From positions 10,157 to 21,716 of the forward strand of contig DHDF01000043.1 in the NCBI GenBank assembly GCA_002399225.1: a stretch of 11,560 nucleotides of DNA. The letters run 5' to 3'. The position numbers and the translations under genes are program-made. The notes beneath the pieces are model-generated. The model ran no database searches. It was not told where the DNA came from and worked only from the letters and a program-made list of their open reading frames with translations. The stretch comes from a bacterium UBA4883. Lineage in GTDB: Bacteria > Bacillota > Clostridia > Oscillospirales > Acutalibacteraceae. Below are positions 1 through 7,018 of this stretch, one piece after another; position 1 is the stretch's first letter, and every line of letters begins with the position of its first letter.

Positions 1-246
1 GGCGGGTTCATTATGGGGTTTATCATGGAAGCCGCTTCCGGTTCCTGGCCTGTTTCGGATAAAATGAAAATGTTTTTAACCACTGGCATGATGGGTGGGC
101 TGACCACCTTTTCAACATTCAGCTATGAAACGGTTGCCCTCTTTTCAAACGGATGTTATTGGCAGGGTGCGCTGAATGTAGGGGTCAATCTGACTTTTTC
201 TTTGCTGGCCTGCTGGGCCGGCAAATCCGTTGCACAGTTCATTTGA
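1..246 (+). CDS. crcB: Fluoride ion channel CrcB/FluC (3' end only)
   Basis: The frame is open from the first base of the window to a TGA at 244-246, so only the last 81 residues are present and the start lies upstream. The recognisable feature is the stretch GMMGGLTTFSTFSYE, which matches the conserved G-x-x-G-G-L-T-T-F-S-T-F segment of CrcB/FluC proteins; its Thr/Ser/Phe residues line the fluoride pore. It is followed by a hydrophobic C-terminal helix (roughly NVGVNLTFSLLACWAG). The family consists of small four-helix membrane proteins of about 120-130 residues that work as dual-topology dimers exporting fluoride passively. The visible part covers roughly the last two helices. No fluoride riboswitch can be assessed because the upstream region is outside the window. 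The family call is firm; which of the often paired crcB copies this is cannot be told. Confidence 0.9.
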   Translation, partial: GGFIMGFIMEAASGSWPVSDKMKMFLTTGMMGGLTTFSTFSYETVALFSNGCYWQGALNVGVNLTFSLLACWAGKSVAQFI

Positions 247-270
247 CCCGGCTGCAAAAGGTCGGCCGGG
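247..270 (+). other. Possible hairpin after crcB
   Basis: CCCGGC at 247-252 can pair with GCCGGG at 265-270 across a 12-nt loop directly after the crcB stop codon. No T-run follows, so this is not a convincing intrinsic terminator. Some transcription may read through into the peptidase gene 67 nt downstream, for which I see no clear promoter. Confidence 0.25.
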
Positions 271-313
271 GGTTCCGGCAACGTGAAAAATATTAGGGAA
301 TGGAGCGATTCTT

Positions 314-1192
314 TTGGCAAAGGATCAACGGCAACGCTCCGGACGGAAAAGAGCAGAGCGGTGTCTTATTTTACTCATTTTTCTCGGCGCGGTTTCCGGC
401 GGCGTTTTTTTGCTCCGGGGAACACTGTTTACAAAAGTGATGAAAGTGCAGAAAAAGACTGCTCAGCAACCATCGTCCAGTTCGAGAGTTTCCACTTTTA
501 AAACTGTCTCTTCCGCTTCCCCCAAAAAGGGGCCTGAAATGGACGGCCGGCAACCCGCACAGCCGGCGGCAAAGCATATGATTTCTGTAGCTCGGCTCAG
601 TTCGAAAAATCATCTGCCAACCGGGTGTGAATTGGTTGGAGCCATGATGCTGGTGAATTATTTCGGCTATCCTACCACCACAGATGAGATTGCCCGCAGA
701 ACGCCGAAATCGACTTTGCTCCGCGACGGAGACAACGTGTATGGCATGAGCCCCAATCAGGCGTTTATCGGGGATCCTCATTTGAAAGACGGCTTGGGAT
801 GCTATGCTCCGGTTGTAACGGCGGTTGTGGATTCCTATTTCTGGGAGGGAGGAAAAGACAAGGCGGTCAATCTGACCGGCACCGCCCTGAAAACTCTTGC
901 GCAGAATTACATCGCGAAGGATTTTCCCGTTCTGATCTGGGCAACGGAAGATATGAGAGAGCCGAGCCCGGGCCGGAGCTGGATTCTGGCGGATACCAAC
1001 CAGTCGTTCCAGTGGATCAGCGGTGAACACTGTCTTTTGATGATCGGCTATGATCCGAACAAATATTATTTTGATGATCCAAGCGATCCGACCCAAATAA
1101 AAAGTTATGACAAATCCCTGGTGGAAGAACGTTACCGTGCGTTGGGGAAACAAGCCGTCGGGGTCTGCCCCGTTTCAGCCAGGCAGGCCTGA
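314..1192 (+). CDS. Membrane-anchored C39-like (papain-fold) cysteine peptidase
   Basis: This 292-residue protein is a probable extracellular cysteine peptidase of the C39-like family (Peptidase_C39_2 type). The start is a TTG preceded by GGAG at 302-305 with 8 nt spacing. Residues 1-16 are rich in Arg/Lys, followed by one hydrophobic segment at about 17-35, giving a signal anchor with no lipobox. Residues 45-90 are a Ser/Pro/Lys/Ala-rich linker. The catalytic domain runs from about 88 to the end. It has the nucleophile motif LPTGCE (Cys105), the histidine motif GEHCLLMIGYD (His239) and the acidic motif YYFDDP (Asp254), in the order expected for this fold. No ABC transporter, bacteriocin precursor or other partner lies next to it, so it is not a typical bacteriocin leader peptidase. 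The substrate is unknown. Fold and catalytic residues are seen in the sequence; the extracellular location is inferred from the anchor. Confidence 0.85.
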   Translation: MAKDQRQRSGRKRAERCLILLIFLGAVSGGVFLLRGTLFTKVMKVQKKTAQQPSSSSRVSTFKTVSSASPKKGPEMDGRQPAQPAAKHMISVARLSSKNHLPTGCELVGAMMLVNYFGYPTTTDEIARRTPKSTLLRDGDNVYGMSPNQAFIGDPHLKDGLGCYAPVVTAVVDSYFWEGGKDKAVNLTGTALKTLAQNYIAKDFPVLIWATEDMREPSPGRSWILADTNQSFQWISGEHCLLMIGYDPNKYYFDDPSDPTQIKSYDKSLVEERYRALGKQAVGVCPVSARQA

Positions 1193-1219
1193 TATATTCG
1201 CGGGAGACGCTGTTTAGTC

Positions 1220-1248
1220 TTGCGGTTTGAAAAAAATTGCGATAGAAT
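1220..1248 (+). promoter_or_regulatory. Candidate sigma-A promoter for the hemerythrin gene
   Basis: TTGCGG at 1220-1225 and TAGAAT at 1243-1248 are separated by 17 nt, giving good matches to the -35 and -10 consensus. Initiation would fall near 1255, leaving a leader of about 125 nt before the hemerythrin start. An A-run lies in the spacer. Confidence 0.55.
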
Positions 1249-1254
1249 ATAAGG

Positions 1255-1379
1255 ACGGTTATCAATTTTATGGACATGCTTTAGGGCGCTGGATTAGGCA
1301 GTTGCACGATGTAGCCCCGGCATGGAAGATCTCGCTTGCTTTACAACCATTGAATTTATGAAAGAGGAGGTAATTTGTG
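1255..1379 (+). other. Untranslated leader of the hemerythrin gene, no recognised element
   Basis: This stretch between the predicted transcription start and the hemerythrin start codon carries no gene that I can support. I compared it by eye with c-di-GMP-I, c-di-GMP-II and THF riboswitch patterns and saw no match. The only pairing noticed is a weak 4-bp GGGC (1284-1287) with GCCC (1314-1317). It ends with a very strong AGGAGG ribosome binding site at 1365-1370. Confidence 0.3.
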
Positions 1380-1769
1380 ATGATGTGGAATGACAACCTT
1401 AAAATCGGCGTTCCGCTGATCGATCAGGAACATAAGGAACTGTGTGGCAGGATCGACAAACTGCTGGCCGCCTGCAATCAGGGGCATGGTAAGGATGAAC
1501 TGCTCGATACGATCAGTTTTCTGGAAGGTTATACTATTAAGCATTTTAACGATGAAGAGAAGCTTCAGCGCGCAAGTACTTATCCCAAAGTGGCAGAACA
1601 TAAGAAGCTTCATGAGTTCTTTAAGGGCAAAATCTCAGAGCTGAAAAATGAAATCGAAATGAACGGCGTCAATATTGCCACAATTTCAAAGACCAATTAC
1701 TTTTTGATGGACTGGCTGATCAACCATATCCAGAAAGTGGATTCCGAACTGGCGCAGTACATAAAATGA
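1380..1769 (+). CDS. Bacteriohemerythrin (single-domain hemerythrin)
   Basis: A 129-residue protein with the full set of non-heme diiron ligands of the hemerythrin family: His18 in DQEHKEL, His55 and Glu59 in the H-F-x-x-E motif, His74 and His78 in EHKKLH, and His116 and Asp121 in the WLINHIQKVD motif. Such four-helix-bundle proteins bind O2 reversibly in the cytoplasm and serve in oxygen sensing, storage or protection; in anaerobes they are often thought to buffer oxygen or deliver it to other proteins. The length equals one domain, with no chemoreceptor or output domain fused. Three start codons stand in a row, GTG 1377, ATG 1380 and ATG 1383, behind AGGAGG at 1365-1370. ATG 1380 was chosen for codon and 9-nt spacing; GTG 1377 is a near-equal alternative. 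The aminotransferase gene follows after about 50 nt without a visible terminator. Confidence 0.93.
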   Translation: MMWNDNLKIGVPLIDQEHKELCGRIDKLLAACNQGHGKDELLDTISFLEGYTIKHFNDEEKLQRASTYPKVAEHKKLHEFFKGKISELKNEIEMNGVNIATISKTNYFLMDWLINHIQKVDSELAQYIK

Positions 1770-1808
1770 GACGGCGCTTTGGACTGACTTTCTTTAATTT
1801 TACTGAAT

Positions 1809-1812
1809 GGAG
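1809..1812 (+). promoter_or_regulatory. Ribosome binding site that decides the aminotransferase start
   Basis: GGAG at 1809-1812 lies 9 nt before the in-frame TTG at 1822, whereas the upstream in-frame ATG codons at 1807 and 1813 have no Shine-Dalgarno sequence in front of them. This favours TTG 1822 as the true start. Confidence 0.5.
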
Positions 1813-1821
1813 ATGCGCGTT

Positions 1822-3096
1822 TTGAATTTTCTTTCAATGCCAAAGCCGGAACTGGAGCGCGTTTATCAAGAATTGCTGGAACGTTACCGCCATTTTCAGG
1901 GTCAACACCTTGATCTGAATATGGCGCGGGGAAAACCGTCGAAAGCGCAGCTAAAACTGTCCGAGAAAATGCTGGACCTGGTCAATTCTTCTTCTACCCT
2001 GGATTCGGAAAACGGAGAGGACTGCCGGAACTATGGAGTCCCGCTTGGCCTTGCAGAGATGCGGCGGCTGATGGCCGGGATGATGGAAGTCCCAGCGGAA
2101 AATGTCATCATCGGCGGAAATGCCAGCCTGAACATGATGTTTGACACCGTTGCCTGCGGCATGACGCACGGCTTTTCCGGCTGCGCGCCGTGGCTCGAGC
2201 AGAAGAACCGAAAATTTCTTTGCCCGTCACCCGGTTATGACCGGCATTTTGGAGTGACGGAGTATTTTGGTTTTGATCTGATCACCATTCCGATGACGGA
2301 AAATGGCCCTGATATGGATGCGGTTGAGCAATGGGTTAAGGACCCTTCCGTCAAGGGCATTTGGTGTGTCCCGAAGTATCAGAATCCGACCGGCATCACT
2401 TTTTCCGACGATACCGTGCGCCGCTTTGCGGCATTGAAGCCGGCAGCGAAGGATTTCCGGATTTTCTGGGACAACGCTTACTGCGTTCATGATCTGACGG
2501 AAACTCCCGAACATTTGCTGAGCCTCTGGAGCGAATGTGCAAGAGAGGAAAATCAAAATCTGGCGTTTTTCTTCGCTTCAACCAGCAAAATTACTTTCCC
2601 GGGGGCGGGCATTGCCGCCATGGCTGCGGGCAATGATGACTTTGCAGAACTGAAAAAGCGCTATTCTTATCAGACCATCGGCCCTGATAAGCTCAATCAG
2701 CTTCGCCATGTCCGTTTTCTGAAGGATATGGATGGAATTCATGCCCAGATGGCCCGCCACCGGGCGATCCTGGCGCCAAAATTCACAGCCGTGCTGCAAA
2801 AACTGGAAAGTGAACTTTCCGGCAAGAGCGTAGCTTCCTGGACAAAACCGAAAGGCGGCTATTTTATCAGCGTTGATGTCATGGAAGGCTGCGCAAAGCG
2901 CGTGGTGGAGCTCTGCGGCGGAGCGGGAGTCAAACTGACCGGCGCCGGGGCCACCTTCCCCTACGGCAAGGATCCGAAAGACCGCAACATCCGGGTGGCG
3001 CCGTCGTTCCCGCCAGTCGAAGAACTGAAACAAGCAATGGATTTGTTCTGTATCTGCATCCAGCTGGCTGCGGCGGAAAAGCTTTTGAAGTCGTAA
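1822..3096 (+). CDS. PLP-dependent aspartate aminotransferase, subgroup 1c type (fold type I)
   Basis: A cytosolic pyridoxal-phosphate transaminase of about 424 residues, probably exchanging amino groups between aspartate (or another amino acid) and 2-oxoglutarate. Fold type I landmarks appear in order: LDLNMARGKPS near the N-terminus, CRNYG, the PSPGYDRHF segment, N188 in YQNPTG, D217 and Y220 in WDNAY, the Schiff-base lysine K256 in STSKITFPG, KPKGGYF, and R391 in NIRVAPSFP, which corresponds to the arginine that binds the substrate carboxylate. The RGKPS opening and overall pattern fit the subgroup that includes the Corynebacterium aspartate aminotransferase (Pfam family formerly called Asp_aminotransf). 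No MocR-type DNA-binding domain is present. The start is taken at TTG 1822 because of the GGAG site; ATG 1807 would add five residues. Amino-donor specificity cannot be read from the sequence, and annotations of this family vary. Confidence 0.9.
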   Translation: MNFLSMPKPELERVYQELLERYRHFQGQHLDLNMARGKPSKAQLKLSEKMLDLVNSSSTLDSENGEDCRNYGVPLGLAEMRRLMAGMMEVPAENVIIGGNASLNMMFDTVACGMTHGFSGCAPWLEQKNRKFLCPSPGYDRHFGVTEYFGFDLITIPMTENGPDMDAVEQWVKDPSVKGIWCVPKYQNPTGITFSDDTVRRFAALKPAAKDFRIFWDNAYCVHDLTETPEHLLSLWSECAREENQNLAFFFASTSKITFPGAGIAAMAAGNDDFAELKKRYSYQTIGPDKLNQLRHVRFLKDMDGIHAQMARHRAILAPKFTAVLQKLESELSGKSVASWTKPKGGYFISVDVMEGCAKRVVELCGGAGVKLTGAGATFPYGKDPKDRNIRVAPSFPPVEELKQAMDLFCICIQLAAAEKLLKS

Positions 3097-3145
3097 AAGA
3101 GTTTTTCCATTTTCTTTTCCGGAATTTGGAAAGGGTTGCAGCTCC

Positions 3146-3178
3146 TGGGGGAGGGGACAGAGTCCCTCCCCTATTTTT
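3146..3178 (+). terminator. Intrinsic terminator after the aminotransferase gene
   Basis: GGGGAGGG at 3148-3155 pairs perfectly with CCCTCCCC at 3164-3171, and the short loop can pair further (GAC with GTC). It is followed by TATTTTTAT at 3172-3180. This GC-rich stem plus T-run is a strong rho-independent terminator separating the aminotransferase from the secDF unit. Confidence 0.85.
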
Positions 3179-3212
3179 ATGCGGAGCCACAGCGGTTTAT
3201 GCCCTGAATTGA

Positions 3213-3241
3213 TTGACAATTTGGAGTTACCACAATATAAT
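3213..3241 (+). promoter_or_regulatory. Consensus sigma-A promoter for secDF
   Basis: TTGACA at 3213-3218 and TATAAT at 3236-3241 are both perfect consensus hexamers with the optimal 17-nt spacer. Initiation would be near 3248, giving a leader of about 49 nt before secD. This also shows that the open frame upstream of 3297 is not coding. Confidence 0.9.
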
Positions 3242-3296
3242 TAGTGTTGTACGTCTGCGAAATTCGCGGAAAACCAACATATTGGAGGATTCACGC

Positions 3297-4712
3297 ATGA
3301 AGCGAGTACCAAAACCGGTGTTTTTCATCGTTGCCCTCCTCATCCTACTTTTGGCCTTTACTTCCATTTTTGGAATCAGCGGGCAAAACGGGGATAATCC
3401 GACCACTTATATCAAAGGGGTTAAGGATATCCGGTGGGGGATCGATATTAACGGCGGTGTGGAGACGACCTTCTCGCCGGCCACGAAGACAAAAGCGACA
3501 AAAGAACAAATGGATTCGGCGGAATCAATCATTAAACTTCGGATGGTTAATAACAATATCACCGATTACGAGGTTTATACCGATTATAATCATGACCGGA
3601 TCATCGTTCGTTTTCCGTGGAAAAGCGACGAGAAGACTTTTGACCCGCAAAAGGCCATCAATGAACTGTCTGCAACAGCTCTGGTCACTTTCCGAGAAGG
3701 AAGGGAATGCAGCACCCAGACAACCGGCTCCGACGGTCAGCCGGTTTACCAGAACCCGAAGGGCGTAACGGCTTCCGACATTATTTTGCAGGGCAATGAC
3801 GTGAAGAGCGCCAAACCGGAGCTGACGCAGAACAACACAACCGGAAAGGCTACCTATCAGATTGCCCTGCAGCTTAGTGACAGCGGAACCAAAAAATTTG
3901 CCGTGGCGACCAAGCGGCTGAAGAACCAGACCATTTCCATTTGGATGGACAATACCATGATTTCCTGGCCGACGGTGGACGATGTGATCACGGACGGCAA
4001 CTGCGTGATCAATTCTCCGAACGGCTTTTCAGCGTCGGATGCGTCTGCTCTTGCAAACAAGATCAATGCCGGCGCGTTGCCGTTTAAGCTGACAACCACC
4101 AGCCTGAACAGCATCAATCCGACCCTTGGAAGATCCTCCCTGAGCGCTATGAAGCTTGCGGGAATCATCGCATTTGCGCTGGTTGCGCTGTTTATGATTT
4201 TTGTCTTCCGGCTTCAGGGCTTGGTCGCGGATATTTCTCTTTTGGGCCAAGTCGCGCTGATGTTTGCGGCAATTTCAGGGTATTTTCCATTTGTCCACAG
4301 TTTTACCATGACTTTGCCCGGCATTGCCGGTATCATTCTTTCCATCGGCATGGGCGTCGATGCCAATATCATCGCGGCCACGCGCATCCGGGAAGAGCTT
4401 TGGGCCGGCAAAACTCTGGACTTGGCCATCGCAAACGGCAACAAGCACAGCTTTTCTGCAATCTTTGACGGCAACATCACCACGGCGATTGTGGCGATTA
4501 TCCTGATGCTTGTCTTTGGTCCAAGCAACATCCTGTCCGCAATCTTCGGCGTGTCGACCACGGGCACCATTTATTCGTTCGGTTACACTCTGCTGGTCGG
4601 TATCATTTCGAACTTTGTGTTCGGCGTGTTCACGACAAGATTGATGACAAAATCCATTTCCGGTTTCAGGTTTGCCCGGAGTAAATGGTTGTATGGGGGG
4701 CCGAAGGAATGA
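3297..4712 (+). CDS. secD: Protein translocase subunit SecD
   Basis: SecD is an RND-superfamily membrane protein that, with SecF, uses the proton or ion motive force to help SecYEG/SecA pull preproteins across the membrane. The 471-residue product has an N-terminal transmembrane helix at about 8-26, the GIDINGGVE motif at 48-56, a large extracytoplasmic domain (about 60-275), and five C-terminal membrane segments from about 285 to 450. The signature LPGIAGIILSIGMGVDANI begins at about residue 340, followed by the conserved ATRIREEL. The ATG start at 3297 is fixed by GGAGG at 3284-3288 (8 nt spacing). The frame is open back to 3213, but that extension covers the promoter. SecD and SecF are separate proteins here, as in many clostridia and unlike the fused SecDF of Bacillus. 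Its stop codon overlaps the secF start. No yajC or tgt gene lies upstream. Confidence 0.96.
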   Translation: MKRVPKPVFFIVALLILLLAFTSIFGISGQNGDNPTTYIKGVKDIRWGIDINGGVETTFSPATKTKATKEQMDSAESIIKLRMVNNNITDYEVYTDYNHDRIIVRFPWKSDEKTFDPQKAINELSATALVTFREGRECSTQTTGSDGQPVYQNPKGVTASDIILQGNDVKSAKPELTQNNTTGKATYQIALQLSDSGTKKFAVATKRLKNQTISIWMDNTMISWPTVDDVITDGNCVINSPNGFSASDASALANKINAGALPFKLTTTSLNSINPTLGRSSLSAMKLAGIIAFALVALFMIFVFRLQGLVADISLLGQVALMFAAISGYFPFVHSFTMTLPGIAGIILSIGMGVDANIIAATRIREELWAGKTLDLAIANGNKHSFSAIFDGNITTAIVAIILMLVFGPSNILSAIFGVSTTGTIYSFGYTLLVGIISNFVFGVFTTRLMTKSISGFRFARSKWLYGGPKE

Positions 4713-5866
4713 AAACTTTTCACATGAAATTTTATGAAAATCGAAAGATTTTCTTTTCAATTTCCCTAGCAATTATCGCGATCGGCCTGATTTTCAATGC
4801 AATTTTCGGCGTCAGACTGGATATCAACTTTAAGGGCGGCGCCATGATTAAATACTCCTATATGGGCGAGATCGAACCGGCAAAAGTGGAGAGCATTGTC
4901 CACAAAACGGTGGGTCGCACGGTTTCTGCAACGGTCAGTAAAAATATTAAATCCGCTTCCAGTGGCCAGACGCTGGATAATGTGACGCTCTCTTTCGCCG
5001 GAACGGATTCTCTTTCCGTAGCAAATCAGCAGGCCATTCAGAAATCCCTGGATCAGGTTTACCCCAATGCCAATTTCCAGATCGTTGAATCAAGCTCGGT
5101 GAACCCAACCATGGGGCGCAGCTTTTTCCTCAAATGCCTGGTGGCGGTTTTGATCGCTTTCCTGCTGCTGGATATCTATATTGCAATCCGGTTTCGCAGG
5201 ATCGGCGGTACGGCAGCGTCGGTTTTTGCCATCGTCGCTCTGCTACATGATGTGGCAATGGTGTATTTCACCTTTGTGATTTTCCGGCTGCCGCTCGATG
5301 CCAATTTCATCGCGGTGGTACTGACTATCCTCGGTTATTCGCTGAACGACACCATTGTCGTGTATGACCGTATCCGAGAGAACCGCAGGCTGCTGGGCCT
5401 GAAAGCCGGTTACGGCGGTTTGGTCAATATCAGTATCAACCAGACTTTTACCCGTTCGGTTTACACGTCCGGTACCACCTTCCTCTCTGTTGCGGTGGTG
5501 TTTATCGTTGCTAATTTTTATCACTTGAACAGTGTTACGACCTTTGCGCTGCCCATGATGATTGGTGTGTTAAGCGGTGCTTATTCTTCCATCTGTATCG
5601 CAGGTCCCCTCTATGTCATGTGGGAGCAGCATAAAGTGAAGGTAAGAGCTGCGGCGCTGCCGGAAAAGCATGAGAAAGCACAGCTTTCCGAACCGGTTTC
5701 CGCTGCGAAGCCTGCCTCTGAAACGACGGCGAAAAAAGAACCGGAAAAAGAGACGGCAGTGAAACAAGAGACTCCAAAGCAGGGCGGCAAGCCAAAGCAG
5801 GCTGCAAAGCCCAGACCAAAGTCCAAGGGCAAGCAAAAATCAAAGGGAAAAAAGAAAAAACGCTAA
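4709..5866 (+). CDS. secF: Protein translocase subunit SecF with long lysine-rich C-terminal tail
   Basis: This 385-residue partner of SecD begins in the ATGA overlap (4709-4712) with the secD stop, so its translation is probably coupled. An in-frame ATG at 4685 inside secD would add eight residues but is less likely. Landmarks are an N-terminal membrane helix at about 13-33, the FKGG motif at 41-44, a periplasmic-side domain, VNPTMGRSF before the second helix, and the SecF signature GYSLNDTIVVYDRIREN at 209-225. The last membrane segment ends near residue 305. From about 309 to 385 follows a hydrophilic Lys/Pro/Ala/Glu tail. Its final 25 residues contain 14 basic and no acidic residues, ending KGKKKKR. 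Such a tail is not part of the conserved SecF core and should lie in the cytoplasm. A terminator follows. Confidence 0.96.
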   Translation: MKTFHMKFYENRKIFFSISLAIIAIGLIFNAIFGVRLDINFKGGAMIKYSYMGEIEPAKVESIVHKTVGRTVSATVSKNIKSASSGQTLDNVTLSFAGTDSLSVANQQAIQKSLDQVYPNANFQIVESSSVNPTMGRSFFLKCLVAVLIAFLLLDIYIAIRFRRIGGTAASVFAIVALLHDVAMVYFTFVIFRLPLDANFIAVVLTILGYSLNDTIVVYDRIRENRRLLGLKAGYGGLVNISINQTFTRSVYTSGTTFLSVAVVFIVANFYHLNSVTTFALPMMIGVLSGAYSSICIAGPLYVMWEQHKVKVRAAALPEKHEKAQLSEPVSAAKPASETTAKKEPEKETAVKQETPKQGGKPKQAAKPRPKSKGKQKSKGKKKKR

Positions 5867-5875
5867 ACGGATGCG

Positions 5876-5908
5876 GGCCGGTGCAGAGGATGCACCGGCC
5901 TTCTTCGT
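5876..5908 (+). terminator. Intrinsic terminator after secF
   Basis: GGCCGGTGCA at 5876-5885 pairs perfectly over 10 bp with TGCACCGGCC at 5891-5900 across a 5-nt loop, nine bases after the secF stop. The following TTCTTCGT is only moderately T-rich, but position and stem strength support termination of the secDF transcript. Confidence 0.75.
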
Positions 5909-5975
5909 CCGGTGAAGTCCAGTGCTGGCCCGGAACTTTCAAAAACCGATTGCTTCACTATTTTTAACGAACTGC

Positions 5976-6004
5976 TTTAAAGTTTTCCGCTTTTGAGATA
6001 TAAT
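5976..6004 (+). promoter_or_regulatory. Candidate sigma-A promoter for the hprK operon
   Basis: A perfect TATAAT at 5999-6004 lies 17 nt after TTTAAA (5976-5981), which matches the -35 consensus at four of six positions. Initiation would be near 6011, about 29 nt before hprK. The surrounding region is AT-rich and follows a terminator, so this is the likely promoter for hprK and the genes behind it. Confidence 0.7.
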
Positions 6005-6039
6005 ATTTCTATACCCAACGAGAAAGCTGGTTAGAAAGC

Positions 6040-7005
6040 ATGTCTGCAAAATATACTGTGCCGCTCTCTAAAGTGATGAAAGAACTGTCTTTGGATGTCA
6101 TCAGCATGCCGTGCAATCCGGATAATATTTTGATTTCATCCATGGATGTCAACCGGCCCGGTTTGGAACTGAATGGCTTTTATGATTATTATGACACCAG
6201 CAGGATTGTTATTTTCGGCAACGCGGAGTCGGCTTTTTTGCATTCCATTTCTTCACAGAAGAGAAGGGATGTTCTCGGTGCGATCTTTTCTAAAAAGCCG
6301 CCGGCCGCCATTATTGCGCGCGGTCTGAAACCGGTGCCGGAACTGCTGGAGGCAACCCGTAAAAACAAGGTGCCGCTGCTCAGCACGCATGAAACGACCT
6401 CAAGCCTAGTGGCCGCGCTTGTTTCTTTCATGAATGTAGAACTGGCACCGCGCATCACACGTCATGGGGTTTTAGTGGAAGTGTATGGCGAAGGGATCCT
6501 TCTGGTTGGTGACAGCGGGGTCGGAAAAAGCGAAACAGCGATCGAGCTAATCAAGCGCGGCCACCGCTTGATTGCCGACGATGCAGTGATTATCCGCCGC
6601 GTTTCCGCAAAGTCCCTGGTCGGTGAAGCGCCGGACAATATCAAGCATTTTATCGAACTCAGGGGCATAGGTATTATCAACGCACGGAGAATTTTCGGTA
6701 TGGGCGCGGTAAAAGTGTCTGAAAAAATCGATATGGTCATTAATCTGGAAATCTGGGATAACCAGAAAATCTATGACCGCATGGGCATAGATAATGAATA
6801 CACTGAGATTTTGGGGATTAAGGTCCCCGTTTTGACCATTCCCGTAAAACCTGGCAGAAATCTTGCCGTTATCGTCGAAGTTGCTGCTATGAACAACCGG
6901 CAGAAACGTATGGGGTACAACGCGGCAGAAGAACTGCTTAAAAATTTGGGAATGGATCTTTCCGCCATACAAGAAACGGAAAAAAAACGCGATCTTAATT
7001 TTTAG
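6040..7005 (+). CDS. hprK: HPr(Ser) kinase/phosphorylase
   Basis: A bifunctional cytosolic enzyme that phosphorylates Ser46 of HPr (and Crh where present) using ATP or pyrophosphate, and reverses this by phosphorolysis. In Firmicutes this controls carbon catabolite repression through CcpA. The 321-residue length is typical. The N-terminal domain (about 1-130) begins with the usual YTVPLSK. The catalytic domain contains RHGVLVEVYG (His142), the Walker A loop GDSGVGKSE at 157-165, the ADDAV acidic pair (Asp180/Asp181), the family signature IELRGIGIINARRIFG at 205-220, and the C-terminal PVKPGRNLAVIVEVAAMN segment. The ribosome binding site is weak (AGAAAG at 6033-6038), but the start is supported by alignment with the family N-terminus. 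It heads a run of closely spaced genes; HPr itself is not in the window. Confidence 0.96.
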   Translation: MSAKYTVPLSKVMKELSLDVISMPCNPDNILISSMDVNRPGLELNGFYDYYDTSRIVIFGNAESAFLHSISSQKRRDVLGAIFSKKPPAAIIARGLKPVPELLEATRKNKVPLLSTHETTSSLVAALVSFMNVELAPRITRHGVLVEVYGEGILLVGDSGVGKSETAIELIKRGHRLIADDAVIIRRVSAKSLVGEAPDNIKHFIELRGIGIINARRIFGMGAVKVSEKIDMVINLEIWDNQKIYDRMGIDNEYTEILGIKVPVLTIPVKPGRNLAVIVEVAAMNNRQKRMGYNAAEELLKNLGMDLSAIQETEKKRDLNF

Positions 7006-7018
7006 AAAGGCAGAAATC

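Noticed and set aside
371..1153. A 260-codon open frame on the minus strand
   Set aside because: It lies entirely inside the C39 peptidase gene, whose plus-strand product has clear catalytic motifs; the minus-strand product resembles no family and has no convincing start signal.
1255..1379. c-di-GMP or THF riboswitch before the hemerythrin gene
   Set aside because: The characteristic conserved segments of these aptamers are not visible by eye; only a weak 4-bp pairing was found.
1322..1393. A 23-codon frame starting ATG 1322 that overlaps the hemerythrin start
   Set aside because: It has no clear ribosome binding site and no leader-peptide character; it is most likely a chance frame.
2578..3219. 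A 213-codon open frame on the minus strand
   Set aside because: It is antisense to the aminotransferase, runs through the terminator hairpin at 3146-3178, and its product shows no recognisable motif.
3213..3296. N-terminal extension of SecD by 28 residues
   Set aside because: The extension begins on the -35 box of a perfect promoter, and a strong GGAGG site precedes ATG 3297.
4275..4772. A 165-codon open frame on the minus strand across the secD/secF junction
   Set aside because: It is antisense to the conserved secD and secF membrane segments and is explained by their codon composition.
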